A stretch of 64,000 bases of DNA from an uncultured Eubacteriales bacterium (GCA_902492005.1 CABUJV010000003.1:1-64000); one strand, 5' to 3'; shown: positions 1 through 7,645, counted from the stretch's first letter. Program-made: numbers and translations. The notes: generated from the letters alone by a model not told the origin.

Positions 1-582
1 TCGCTGCCGAAGTACCTGACGCTCGACGAGAGCGTGCAGCTTTTGCAGTCCGTCGACGGGCAGAACCGCGAGCGCGACTACTGCATTCTGACGATCTTTC
101 TGAACTGCGGGCTGCGCATTTCCGAACTCTGCGGCCTTGACTTACAGGACATTCAGGACGACGCGCTGCGCGTGCTCGGCAAGGGCAACAAGGTGCGCAT
201 CGTCTACTTAAACGACGCCTGCAAAGACGCGCTCAAGAGCTACCTCGCCGTCCGCCGCCCCATCTCCGGCCGCGATCACAATGCCCTCTTCCTCTCGTCG
301 CGCAACGAGCGCATCAGCCGCTCGAGCGTCCACGCGCTCGTCAAAAAGCACCTGAGCGCCGCGGGGCTCGATGCCTCGGAATACTCCTCGCACAAGCTGC
401 GCCACACGGCGGCAACGCTCATGCTGCAAAATGGCGTGGACGTCAAAGCCGTGCAGGAGGTGCTCGGGCATGAGCATCTGAACACGACGGAGATCTACAC
501 ACACATTGATAACGACGCGCTGCGCGTGGCTGCAAAGGCAAATCCCTTGTCGCATGTAAAGATGAAAAAGAACGAGGATTAA
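1..582 (+). CDS. Tyrosine recombinase (XerC/D-like), 5' truncated by window edge
   Basis: The frame is open from base 1, so the gene begins outside the window and only the catalytic half is seen. Tyrosine recombinases cut and rejoin DNA at short inverted-arm sites. Visible active-site elements are the Arg in GLRISEL, the Lys in GKGNK, the H-x-x-R box in HKLRHTAATL, the His in LGHEHL and the nucleophile Tyr in TEIYTH. It is a close relative, by eye roughly two thirds identical, of the full-length recombinase at 5794-6804, with the same DYCILT and LNCGLRISEL blocks. A sigma-A promoter for the transketolase genes follows its stop almost directly. Its target site is not visible here. Confidence 0.9.
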   Translation, partial: SLPKYLTLDESVQLLQSVDGQNRERDYCILTIFLNCGLRISELCGLDLQDIQDDALRVLGKGNKVRIVYLNDACKDALKSYLAVRRPISGRDHNALFLSSRNERISRSSVHALVKKHLSAAGLDASEYSSHKLRHTAATLMLQNGVDVKAVQEVLGHEHLNTTEIYTHIDNDALRVAAKANPLSHVKMKKNED

Positions 583-584
583 AA

Positions 585-613
585 TTGACTTTCCCGGCTT
601 CATCCGATATACT
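585..613 (+). promoter_or_regulatory. Sigma-A promoter of the transketolase operon
   Basis: TTGACT at 585-590 and TATACT at 608-613 are separated by 17 bp, close to the vegetative consensus. The promoter lies between the recombinase stop (582) and the ATG at 652. Confidence 0.75.
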
Positions 614-651
614 TAATAGTTGATGAAATGTATTTTTCAAGGAGGGTTTCC

Positions 652-1464
652 ATGAATACACAAGAGCTTTCCCCCATCTGCCGGCAGGTGCGGCGCGACA
701 TCATCACGATGACCGCCAACGCCGGCAGCGGCCACCCCGGCGGCTCGCTGTCCGCTGTGGAGCTGATGACCAGCGTCTTCTTCAATCACATGCGCGTTGA
801 CCCGCAGAACCCGCACGATCCCGACCGCGACCGCTTCGTGCTCTCCAAGGGTCATGCGGCTCCCTGCTACTACGCGGTGCTCGCCGCTAAGGGCTTTATC
901 TCCCGCGACGAGTATGAAAACTTCCGCCAGCTGCACTCCATCCTGCAGGGCCACCCCGACGCCAAGAAGGTCCCCGGCATCGACGCCTCCACGGGTTCTC
1001 TCGGTCAGGGCGTGTCCATCGCCGTCGGCATGGCGCTGGGCGCCAAGCATCTCGGCAAGGATACGAAGGTCTTCGCCCTCGTCGGCGACGGCGAGAGCCA
1101 GGAGGGTCAGATCTGGGAGGCTTATATGGCCGCCGCGCACTATAAGCTCGACAATCTGACCGTCATCATCGACAACAATGGCCTCCAGATCGACGGCACG
1201 AACGACCAGGTCATGAGCCTTGGCGATCTGCCCGCCAAGCTCCGCGCGTTCGGCTTTGACCTCGTCGAGCTGCCCGACGGCAACGATCTCGACGCCGTCG
1301 AGGCCGCGCTCTCCAAGCCTACCATGCCCGGCAAGCCCAAGGCCATCCTTGCACACACCGTCAAGGGCAAGGGCGTTTCGTTCATGGAGAATCAGGTCGG
1401 CTGGCACGGCAAGGCCCCAAATGCCGAGCAGCGCGAGCAGGCTTTGAAGGAATTGGAGGACTAA
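652..1464 (+). CDS. Transketolase, N-terminal (TPP-binding) subunit
   Basis: First half of a split transketolase (270 aa) of the non-oxidative pentose phosphate pathway, which moves two-carbon ketol units between sugar phosphates. The TPP motif starts at about residue 145 (GDGESQEG) and ends in DNNGLQIDG; SGHPGGSL near the N-terminus is the typical transketolase opening. The ATG at 652 is chosen because AAGGAGGG lies just upstream; an ATG at 628 in the same frame has no such site. The partner subunit starts 5 bp after the stop, so the two are co-transcribed. Codons favour GTC and CTC more than genes further right. Confidence 0.95.
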   Translation: MNTQELSPICRQVRRDIITMTANAGSGHPGGSLSAVELMTSVFFNHMRVDPQNPHDPDRDRFVLSKGHAAPCYYAVLAAKGFISRDEYENFRQLHSILQGHPDAKKVPGIDASTGSLGQGVSIAVGMALGAKHLGKDTKVFALVGDGESQEGQIWEAYMAAAHYKLDNLTVIIDNNGLQIDGTNDQVMSLGDLPAKLRAFGFDLVELPDGNDLDAVEAALSKPTMPGKPKAILAHTVKGKGVSFMENQVGWHGKAPNAEQREQALKELED

Positions 1465-1468
1465 GAAC

Positions 1469-2401
1469 ATGGCTGATAAAATTGCAACCCGTCAGGCTTA
1501 CGGCGAAGCGCTGATCGAACTGGTCGAAAAGAATGATAAGGTCGTCGTGCTCGACGCCGACCTCGCCAACGCCACGCAGACCTGCAAGGTCGCCAAGGCG
1601 CACCCTGAAAAATTCTACAACTGCGGCATTGCCGAGGCCAACATGGTCGACATCGCCGCCGGTATGTCCACGATGGGCCTCATCCCTTACTGCTCTTCGT
1701 TTGCGATGTTTGCGGCCGGCCGCGCCTACGAGCAGATTCGAAACTCTGTCGCCTACCCGCACTTCAACGTCAAGGTCTGCGCCACCCACGCGGGCGTCAG
1801 CGTCGGCGAGGACGGCGGCAGCCACCAGTGCATCGAGGATCTCGCGCTCATGCGCGCCATCCCCGGCATGACGGTCATCTGCCCTGCGGACGCGAACGAG
1901 GCCAAGGCCGCCACCATGGCGATCGCCGAGATGAACGGCCCGGTCTATATGCGCCTTGCGCGCCTCGCCACCCCCATTTTCGAGGGCGACATGGTCAAGC
2001 CCTTTGTCATCGGCAAGGCCAACGTCCTGCGTGAGGGTAAGGATGTTGCGATCTTCGCGACCGGTCTTATGGTCAACGAATCCCTGATGGCTGCCGAAGC
2101 GCTCGCGAGCGAGGGCATCGACGCCGCCGTCATCAACATCCACACCATCAAGCCCATCGACGCTGCGTGCGTCACCGAATGGGCTGAAAAGTGCGGCAAG
2201 GTCATCACCGTCGAGGAGCACAGCGTCATCGGCGGTCTGGGCGACGCCGTGGCCGACGTCCTGATGGGCAAGGTCAACTGCAAGTTCCACAAGATCGGCG
2301 TGAACGACCGCTTCGGCCAGTCTGGCAAGGCGGCGGACGTGCTGCGCGAATACGGCCTGACGGCCGATCAGATCGCCGAGACCGTCAAGGCGAACATCTG
2401 A
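1469..2401 (+). CDS. Transketolase, C-terminal (pyrimidine-binding) subunit
   Basis: Second half of the split transketolase (310 aa), with the pyrimidine-binding domain first and the transketolase C-terminal domain after about residue 190. CGIAEANMVDIAAG carries the conserved Glu that activates the TPP aminopyrimidine; HAGVSVGEDGGSHQ is the usual following block. A DXS-like function is unlikely because a complete dxs is present at 51725-53572 and the partner is a typical transketolase N half. Its TGA overlaps the ATG of the next gene by one base, so translation is probably coupled. Confidence 0.95.
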   Translation: MADKIATRQAYGEALIELVEKNDKVVVLDADLANATQTCKVAKAHPEKFYNCGIAEANMVDIAAGMSTMGLIPYCSSFAMFAAGRAYEQIRNSVAYPHFNVKVCATHAGVSVGEDGGSHQCIEDLALMRAIPGMTVICPADANEAKAATMAIAEMNGPVYMRLARLATPIFEGDMVKPFVIGKANVLREGKDVAIFATGLMVNESLMAAEALASEGIDAAVINIHTIKPIDAACVTEWAEKCGKVITVEEHSVIGGLGDAVADVLMGKVNCKFHKIGVNDRFGQSGKAADVLREYGLTADQIAETVKANI

Positions 2402-3066
2402 TGAACACCGCGCCCGAGTGCATCGACATGACGGAATCGCTGCGCCGCGGCGCAGGCCTGCTTTATAACGGAGATGAAGGCTCTCTCGTCCTCAGCACGG
2501 ACGGAACGTTTCTGCTGAGCGACATACAGGACGGCGCGCTTCTGTGCGAAAAGATTCGCACGCTTTGCCCTGCCGCTCCCAAGCTGTTCACCGTCAAAAG
2601 TGACGATGCCGCAGCAGCGCTGATGCGGGAATTCTCCCTGCACGATTCCATGCGCTGCACGCAGTGGGTCTATGAAAAGGGCGAGCCGCCCTGCCCCGTC
2701 ACGGCGGACATCCGCCCGCTGACGCAGGAGCACGCGGCGCTGGCCGCGTCCGTCTATCACGACGGCGACGGTGCGTACATCCGCGACCGCATCGAACACG
2801 GCGCACTCTTCGGCGTATTTGAGAGCGATGCCCTCGCAGGCTTCGCCGGTTTTCATGACGACGGCAGCATGGGCATGCTCGAAATTCTACCGCCGTTCCG
2901 CCGCCGCGGGTATGCCGCGCAGCTGGAAGCATTTCTGATCGCCGCGGCGCTGAAGGAGGGCCGCACGCCCTACTGCCACGTGGTCGACGGAAACGAAGCG
3001 TCGCTGCATTTGCAGCGGAAAATGGGCCTCACCTGCACCCGCCTTCCCGCGATCTGGGTCAATTAA
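2401..3066 (+). CDS. GNAT family N-acetyltransferase
   Basis: A 221-aa protein whose C-terminal half has a GNAT fold: the acetyl-CoA pyrophosphate loop is FRRRGYAAQL, followed by NEASLHLQRKMGL, the usual alpha4 region. The N-terminal about 100 residues have no motif I recognise. GNAT enzymes transfer acetyl from acetyl-CoA to an amine; the substrate cannot be told. The start is fixed by the one-base overlap with the transketolase stop. It ends the operon and is followed by a strong terminator. Confidence 0.8.
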   Translation: MNTAPECIDMTESLRRGAGLLYNGDEGSLVLSTDGTFLLSDIQDGALLCEKIRTLCPAAPKLFTVKSDDAAAALMREFSLHDSMRCTQWVYEKGEPPCPVTADIRPLTQEHAALAASVYHDGDGAYIRDRIEHGALFGVFESDALAGFAGFHDDGSMGMLEILPPFRRRGYAAQLEAFLIAAALKEGRTPYCHVVDGNEASLHLQRKMGLTCTRLPAIWVN

Positions 3067-3072
3067 GCAAAG

Positions 3073-3109
3073 AAAGGAGACAAAGCGAATCGGTTTTGTC
3101 TCCTTTTTT
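3073..3109 (+). terminator. Intrinsic terminator of the transketolase operon
   Basis: Arms AAAGGAGACAAA (3073-3084) and TTTTGTCTCCTTT (3094-3106) form a stem that runs into six T. Confidence 0.85.
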
Positions 3110-3129
3110 CAAAAATATCGCAAATCCTC

Positions 3130-3157
3130 TTGCAAAATCAAATTTCTGTGTTACAAT
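3130..3157 (+). promoter_or_regulatory. Sigma-A promoter of fba
   Basis: TTGCAA at 3130-3135, a 16-bp spacer and TACAAT at 3152-3157. The transcript would start near 3164 and has a ribosome-binding AAAGGAGA just before the ATG at 3218. Confidence 0.65.
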
Positions 3158-3217
3158 GTAATTAGTTCCAAACGTACCAAACATTTGAAATAACTTTTTA
3201 TCAAAGGAGAAGATATT

Positions 3218-4156
3218 ATGCCGCTCGTAACATCTACTGAAATGTTCAAAAAAGCCTATGACGGCGGATACGCCATCGGCGCGTTCAACGTCAACAACAT
3301 GGAGATCGTGCAGGGTATCACCGAGGCCTGCCAGGAAGAGCACGCGCCCGTGATCCTGCAGGTCAGCAAGGGCGCCCGCGCCTACGCGAACCACACCTAC
3401 CTCGTCAAGCTCGTGGAAGCTGCTGTCGAGTGCTGCCCCGATATCCCCATCGTGCTGCACCTTGACCACGGCCCGGACTTCGAGACCTGCAAGTCCTGCA
3501 TCGACGGCGGCTTCACCTCCGTCATGATCGACGCCTCCTCCAAGCCCTTTGCCGAAAACATTGAAATCACCAAAAAGGTGGTGGAATACGCCCACGACCA
3601 CGGCGTGGTGGTAGAGGCAGAGCTGGGTACCCTGGCCGGCATCGAGGATGACGTGAAGGTCTCTGCTGAAGATTCCTCCTATACGCACCCTGAAGAGGTG
3701 GAGGAGTTCGTCACCAAGACCGGCTGCGACTCCCTGGCCATCGCCATCGGCACCAGCCACGGCGCCTATAAGTTTAAGCCCGGCACCAAGCCCCAGCTCC
3801 GTTTCGATGTGTTGGAGGAGGTCTCCAAGCGCCTGCCCGGCTTCCCCATCGTGCTCCACGGCTCTTCCTCCGTGCCCCAGGAGTATGTGAAGATGATCAA
3901 CGAGAATGGCGGCAATATGCCCGGCGCCATTGGCGTGCCGGAGGACCAGCTCCGCCAGGCCGCCCGTATGTCCGTGTGCAAGATCAATATCGACTCCGAC
4001 CTGCGCTTGGCCATGACCGGTACCATCCGTCAGTTCTTCAACGAGCACCCTGACAAATTTGATCCCCGCGAATACCTCAAGCCCGCCCGCGCCAACATCA
4101 AGGAGCTGGTGGCTCATAAGATCGTGGACGTTCTGGGCTGCGATCACAAGGCTTAA
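3218..4156 (+). CDS. fba: Class II fructose-1,6-bisphosphate aldolase
   Basis: Zinc-dependent glycolytic/gluconeogenic aldolase (312 aa) that splits fructose 1,6-bisphosphate into dihydroxyacetone phosphate and glyceraldehyde 3-phosphate. The metal and catalytic residues lie in VLHLDHGPD, VEAELGTLAG, IGTSHGAYKF, IVLHGSSSV and CKINIDSDLRLA. It is monocistronic, with its own promoter and terminator. Codon choice drifts within the gene: before about 3590 Val and Leu are often GTC and CTC, and after it GTG and CTG dominate. That is one reason to suspect a junction in this gene (see findings). The protein itself reads through normally. Confidence 0.97.
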   Translation: MPLVTSTEMFKKAYDGGYAIGAFNVNNMEIVQGITEACQEEHAPVILQVSKGARAYANHTYLVKLVEAAVECCPDIPIVLHLDHGPDFETCKSCIDGGFTSVMIDASSKPFAENIEITKKVVEYAHDHGVVVEAELGTLAGIEDDVKVSAEDSSYTHPEEVEEFVTKTGCDSLAIAIGTSHGAYKFKPGTKPQLRFDVLEEVSKRLPGFPIVLHGSSSVPQEYVKMINENGGNMPGAIGVPEDQLRQAARMSVCKINIDSDLRLAMTGTIRQFFNEHPDKFDPREYLKPARANIKELVAHKIVDVLGCDHKA

Positions 4157-4164
4157 AATCCTCC

Positions 4165-4207
4165 AAAAAGCCGCCCCGGTGCAGAATGACACCGGGGCGG
4201 CTTTTTT
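4165..4207 (+). terminator. Intrinsic terminator after fba
   Basis: A 17-bp stem (AAAAAGCCGCCCCGGTG and its complement) with an 8-nt loop ends in a T run. From here to 4450 I see no gene, only unpaired GC-rich sequence. Confidence 0.9.
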
Positions 4208-4450
4208 ACGTCCTGAGCAGCCGGTTTCGCTCCGTCTCAGGCATCGTCCGACGCAAGAGGGCGCTCAGCCGGGCCAAAGGCTCCGGAGCAGGAGAGGGGA
4301 GGCGGCGTCAGCTTTTCCCATGTATTGACCAGTTTGGGTTGAGGTATCTAGGGGAAAGATAGGCGGTCCTTGGATAGGAAGGGAAGTAGGGGTTCACATT
4401 GCAGGTGAGGATACCCGCGGCTTCCAGGTATCCCTGCAGCGCCTCCGCGC

Positions 4451-5113
4451 TCACAGCAGGAGCCGGAGCAGCTCCTCCGGCGTGTCCGCGACGCTGCCGG
4501 CGCCCTGTTTCTGGAGGAATACCCGGTCTCGAAAGCCCCAGGCTACGGACAGGCAGGGGAGATGGGCATTGCGTGCCGTCTGGAGATCGACCTCGGAATC
4601 GCCCACATAGACGGCCCGTGCGGGTTCCGCCTTCAGCTCTCGGAGCGCTTGTAACACCAAGTCCGGGGCCGGCTTTTTCCGCAGCCCCGGCCGTTCTCCG
4701 AGGGCCAGCGGCACCAGCGGCCCAAACGAATGACTGCACAGCGTCTTGACCGCGTCGTCAAATTTGTTGGATACCACCGCCAGACGAAACCCATCTGCCC
4801 GAAGCCGTTCCAGCAGAGCCGGGATGCCAGGGTAGGGCCCGGTCTTGTCCTGCATGTGGAGCCGGTAATGACCCTTAAACGTCTCCAGGCATCTTGCCTC
4901 CAACTCCGGCGAAACCTGCGCCGGTAAGGCCAGATGGATCAGCCGCGCCACGCCGTTTCCCACGAACTGCCGCACCTCCGCCAGGCTGCGGGTGGGAAAG
5001 CCGTTCTGACGCAGGGCGTAGTTGGTGCTGTCCGCCAGGTCCTCCAGTGTGTCGAGGAGGGTACCGTCCAAATCAAAGATCACGGTATCGAATCGTCTCA
5101 TTTCTCTGTCCAT
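4451..5113 (-). CDS. HAD-family phosphatase, phosphoglycolate phosphatase-like
   Basis: A 220-aa HAD hydrolase. Motif I is VIFDLDGTLLDT (nucleophile and acid Asp), motif II the Ser in VVSNK, motif III the Lys in RKKPAPD and motif IV YVGDSEVDLQTA. The all-helical cap between motifs I and II puts it in the phosphoglycolate phosphatase / beta-phosphoglucomutase group, which removes phosphate from 2-phosphoglycolate or similar small phosphates. Substrate assignment is by family only. Two starts are possible, 5113 and 5101; AAGGA lies too close to the first, so 5101 (MRRFDT) is a fair alternative. It is divergent from the amidase gene at 5228. Confidence 0.88.
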   Translation of the reverse strand: MDREMRRFDTVIFDLDGTLLDTLEDLADSTNYALRQNGFPTRSLAEVRQFVGNGVARLIHLALPAQVSPELEARCLETFKGHYRLHMQDKTGPYPGIPALLERLRADGFRLAVVSNKFDDAVKTLCSHSFGPLVPLALGERPGLRKKPAPDLVLQALRELKAEPARAVYVGDSEVDLQTARNAHLPCLSVAWGFRDRVFLQKQGAGSVADTPEELLRLLL

Positions 5114-5227
5114 TCCTTCCCCCGTACCCCCCTGAATAAGGGGCTCGGAACCTTCGAGCAAAATCATGTCCCCAAAGTGCTTTTGCCGCATAGGATAAAG
5201 CAGAACCTTAGAAAGGAGGGACTGCCC

Positions 5228-5773
5228 TTGGCGTTGCCCATCATTCCATACGACAGAAAAGCGGCCGTGCGCTATGCGCATCAGTGGGCCTTCCGCCGCA
5301 ACCCCGCCTTTTACGATTACGAGGAACTAGGCGGCGACTGCACCAATTTCGCCTCCCAGTGCCTCTATGCCGGCACCGGCGTCATGAATTTTACGCCCAC
5401 TTACGGCTGGTACTACATTGACGCCAACAACAAAGCCCCCGCCTGGACCGGCGTGGTCTATTTTTATAATTTTATCACCCGCAAAGAGATCAGTCCAGGC
5501 CCCTTTGGCGTTGAGACCACTTTAGACCGCTTGGAGCCCGGCGATTTCATCCAGTTCCGATTCAACAAAGAAGCCTTTGGCCACACACCGATCATTGTGG
5601 CCATGGGAGAACCTCCCACACTGGACAATACGCTGGTCGCCGCCCACTCTTATGATGCCGACTGGCGGCCGGTCAGCAGTTACTTTTTTCAGGAAATCCG
5701 CTTCCTCCATATCCTGGGGGCCTATGCGCCCCAGCCCGAGCCGCAGATTCCGGGACCACGGCCACCCGCCTGA
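5228..5773 (+). CDS. Amidase-domain protein (Amidase_6 type), no signal peptide
   Basis: A 181-aa protein built almost entirely of a putative amidase domain of the Amidase_6 type, related to NlpC/P60-like cysteine hydrolases. Cys38 in GGDCTNFASQC is the likely nucleophile and His119 in FGHTPIIV a likely partner; WYYIDANN and LEPGDFIQF are typical of the family. Such domains often sit on secreted or spore proteins, but here there is neither signal peptide nor membrane segment, so the site of action is unclear. The TTG at 5228 is chosen because AAAGGAGG lies 8 bp upstream; no ATG fits the domain start. Confidence 0.8.
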   Translation: MALPIIPYDRKAAVRYAHQWAFRRNPAFYDYEELGGDCTNFASQCLYAGTGVMNFTPTYGWYYIDANNKAPAWTGVVYFYNFITRKEISPGPFGVETTLDRLEPGDFIQFRFNKEAFGHTPIIVAMGEPPTLDNTLVAAHSYDADWRPVSSYFFQEIRFLHILGAYAPQPEPQIPGPRPPA

Positions 5774-5795
5774 GGGGTGGCCGTGGTCCCTTTTT
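5752..5795. terminator. Bidirectional terminator between amidase and recombinase genes
   Basis: A 16-bp GC-rich stem whose loop holds the amidase TGA, followed by TTTTT on the plus strand. It sits between two convergent genes. Confidence 0.85.
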
Positions 5796-6804
5796 ACGAC
5801 GGTTTTGCAGGCTTCTTTTTGACCGTTCCCAGCGGGTTGGCCCGGGCTGCAAGACGCAAATCGTCACTGTCCACATGGGTGTAGATCTGGGTGGTATTCA
5901 GGTGCTCATGGCCCAGTAACTCCTGAAGAGTCCGCACATCCACGCCGTTTTGGAGCATCAGCGTGGCGGCCGTATGGCGCAGCTTGTGGCTGGAATACTG
6001 GCTGCTGTCCAGCCCCGCCTTTTTCAGCCGCTGTTTCACCATGTAGTGAACTGCGTCCGTAGTCATGCGGGTATGCTTGCGGGTCAGGAACAGGGCGTTC
6101 TTATCTGCTGCGGCCATATGGCTGCGGACCGCCAGCCAGTCTTCGATGGCCCTCTGACATGCGTCGTTCAGATAGAGGATTCGCTCTTTATTGCCTTTTC
6201 CCAACACCCTGAGCTGTTCTCCTCGAACATCTGTTAGATTCAGCCCAACTAACTCCGAGATCCGAAGCCCACAGTTTAGAAAGAGGGTCAAAATGCAGTA
6301 GTCCCGTTCTTTGTTTGATCCATCTACGCTTTCCAGAAGTTGGATGCTCTCATGGAAATCCAGATAGCGCGGAAGAGTTTTTTTCAGTCTGGGAGAGTCC
6401 AAATCCTGCATAGGATTTTCCGCGATTAGTTTTGCCTTGTTGGTGAGATACTTATAAAACGAGCGGATGGCGGCAATCTTTCGGGCACGGGCGGCCGGGG
6501 CAAGCCCATAGCCAGCGCACGGGCTGTTGGCGTGCCTGGCGCGGTCACGGCTGAGGTAGTTCATGTAGGAGTAAACATCGGTCAAGGTCACCGAGCGGAC
6601 CAAATCCAGATCCACATCATCAATCGCGATCTCATCCAGTTCCGCAGACCGAGGTGCTTTTCCTTTTTCCATTTTCATAAATCGGAAGAAATTCCGCAGA
6701 TCCAGGTAATACTCATCGGCTGTTTTTCTGGAGTGACCCTGGATCGTCTCGTGATAGACCAAAAAATCCCGAATGATGGCAGGCGCTTCGGTACGATAGT
6801 CCAT
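5794..6804 (-). CDS. Xer-type tyrosine recombinase, full length
   Basis: A 336-aa site-specific recombinase with an N-terminal SAM-like core-binding domain (about 1-130) and a C-terminal catalytic domain. Catalytic residues are Arg181 (CGLRISEL), Lys206 (GKGNK), His273 and Arg276 (HKLRH), His299 (LGHEHL) and nucleophile Tyr308 (TQIYTH). It could act in chromosome dimer resolution or as a separate inverter/integrase; a classical XerD also exists at 31999-32877. Directly upstream lies a 28-bp dif-like palindrome, inside the probable leader of its own mRNA. Single-recombinase Xer systems such as XerS and XerH also have their site beside the gene. Start ATG with GGGGGG nearby. Confidence 0.93.
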   Translation of the reverse strand: MDYRTEAPAIIRDFLVYHETIQGHSRKTADEYYLDLRNFFRFMKMEKGKAPRSAELDEIAIDDVDLDLVRSVTLTDVYSYMNYLSRDRARHANSPCAGYGLAPAARARKIAAIRSFYKYLTNKAKLIAENPMQDLDSPRLKKTLPRYLDFHESIQLLESVDGSNKERDYCILTLFLNCGLRISELVGLNLTDVRGEQLRVLGKGNKERILYLNDACQRAIEDWLAVRSHMAAADKNALFLTRKHTRMTTDAVHYMVKQRLKKAGLDSSQYSSHKLRHTAATLMLQNGVDVRTLQELLGHEHLNTTQIYTHVDSDDLRLAARANPLGTVKKKPAKPS

Positions 6805-6824
6805 GTTAGACTGTAACCCCCCTC

Positions 6825-6858
6825 TATACTCAACAAAATTTTTATTTTGTTGAGTATA
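6825..6858. repeat. Dif-like palindromic site next to the recombinase gene
   Basis: Arms ACTCAACAAAA (6828-6838) and TTTTGTTGAGT (6845-6855) flank a 6-bp core TTTTTA, the 11-6-11 layout of a Xer/dif site. The symmetry extends three more bases on each side (TAT/ATA). The right arm matches 8 of 11 bases of the E. coli dif XerD arm as I remember it. It lies 20 bp upstream of the recombinase start codon. Alternatives are a simple AT-rich hairpin or an operator. Confidence 0.65.
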
Positions 6859-6911
6859 TCATCTAGGTAAAGAGAACCGCCCTTCCAGGCGTTCCAAGGA
6901 TTCTAAGGCCC

Positions 6912-6940
6912 ATTATAACACCAAAAACAGCCCAACTCAA
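6912..6940 (-). promoter_or_regulatory. Sigma-A promoter reading into the recombinase gene, overlapping a half-site
   Basis: Read on the minus strand, TTGAGT (6935-6940) is followed after 17 bp by TATAAT (6912-6917). The -35 box lies inside a copy of the recombinase arm (6935-6945), so a bound recombinase would cover the promoter. The transcript would carry the palindrome at 6825-6858 in its leader. Confidence 0.6.
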
Positions 6941-6945
6941 CAAAA
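6935..6945. repeat. Left half-site of the element (attL candidate)
   Basis: An exact copy of the 11-bp left arm ACTCAACAAAA, followed by CATAAT and then unrelated sequence. This is the pattern expected at the left junction when an element has entered a dif-like site. The Rep remnant stop codon is only 7 bp away. Confidence 0.5.
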
Positions 6946-6952
6946 CATAATT

Positions 6953-7417
6953 TTAGGTCTCACACATTACATACGTTCCATAAGGTGTCTCGCTCACCTT
7001 CTGAAACCGAGCCGAATTATAAATCTCTCCGTATTTTTCCGAGCTCATGACTATAAATTCCTCCGTGGGCTTCTGTAATCCCCGACTAGCCCAGTAGCGC
7101 TTACGCCCTTTAGGAACCGTTATTTCCTTCGTCAGATATTTTGCTATGTATGTAGAAACCCGTTTCGAGTCCTTAATTCTAGTAGCTGTAGTAAAGCCAT
7201 ATTTGTAATTATTCAGATTATATACCCCGTCTTTATGGTGCGTCACATCAAGAGCCCCGGATACCAAGCCATGAAAATGAAATGCGCCGTCTTTATGTTG
7301 CTCAGGCACAATCAACCATTTGTTTCCATAGTATAATAAATTTACTGCTTCCCCTATTCGTCCTAGGGCGTTGTAGTGCTGACAGACTGTTTCTCGCCTG
7401 ACCGCTGGAACAGTCTG
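6953..7417 (-). pseudogene. Truncated rolling-circle replication protein (HUH Rep), C-terminal part
   Basis: The frame contains the HUH metal motif (FHFHGL in EQHKDGAFHFHGL) and, 40-50 residues later, STYIAKYLTKE, which holds the nucleophile Tyr and Lys typical of Reps that nick a plus origin. About 100 N-terminal residues with the first Rep motif (FVTLTF type) are missing: the open frame ends at a TGA at 7418-7420 and the first about 25 codons do not resemble a Rep. No good start exists; a TTG at 7315 is the first possible one. It is probably a remnant without autonomous replication activity. Confidence 0.7.
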
Positions 7418-7420
7418 TCA
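7380..7420. repeat. 12-bp perfect inverted repeat between rhh gene and rep remnant
   Basis: TGACAGACTGTT (7380-7391) and AACAGTCTGTCA (7409-7420) enclose a 17-nt loop. It starts 2 bp after the ribbon-helix-helix stop codon (minus strand). It may be a terminator or, given the position before rep, the hairpin of a nick site. Confidence 0.6.
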
Positions 7421-7422
7421 CT

Positions 7423-7593
7423 TTATTTTCCGTCTAAGAAAGAAAGAATTGCCTCACGAATAACAGACGCACGAGTTTGACCGACCTTTTGACAATAGTC
7501 ATCCAACCTTTTGCCTATAACATCATCAAGTCGAATACTAAACCGTTGCCGTTGAGGATTTTCTACTTTCGGACGGCCTGTTTTAGGTGACAA
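7423..7593 (-). CDS. Ribbon-helix-helix (CopG/Arc-type) small DNA-binding protein
   Basis: A 56-aa protein starting at TTG (7593) behind a G-rich ribosome-binding site. The opening TGRPKVENPQRQR is a basic tail, FSIRLDD is the DNA-contacting beta strand, and two helices follow (VIGKRLDDYCQ and TRASVIREAILSFL). Small proteins of this kind control copy number or transfer genes on plasmids and integrated elements. Its promoter has two direct repeats around the -10 box, a good candidate for autorepression. The rep remnant lies directly downstream on the same strand. It is more AT-rich than the chromosome around it. Confidence 0.8.
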   Translation of the reverse strand: MSPKTGRPKVENPQRQRFSIRLDDVIGKRLDDYCQKVGQTRASVIREAILSFLDGK

Positions 7594-7609
7594 CTAAATA
7601 CCCCCTTTC

Positions 7610-7645
7610 TGTCACGCATTTAGTATACTATATGTCACGCATTAA
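7610..7645 (-). promoter_or_regulatory. Paired operator repeats for the ribbon-helix-helix protein
   Basis: Two direct copies of TGTCACGCATT (7610-7620 and 7633-7643), start to start 23 bp, about two helical turns, flank the -10 box of the gene's promoter. Ribbon-helix-helix dimers usually bind such spaced repeats. Confidence 0.6.

Noticed and set aside
637..1470. Minus-strand ORF of 277 codons opposite the transketolase N subunit
   Set aside because: Shadow of the plus-strand gene; composition is typical of the antisense frame.
3059..4192. Long minus-strand ORF (377 codons) opposite fba
   Set aside because: It is the antisense shadow of a conserved, motif-complete gene in high-GC DNA and has no recognisable motif.
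6825..6858. Reading the palindrome only as a terminator
   Set aside because: The stem is AT-rich, has an 11-6-11 site layout, and its arms recur at 6935 and 8414 without the hairpin context, which a terminator would not explain. It remains a fallback.
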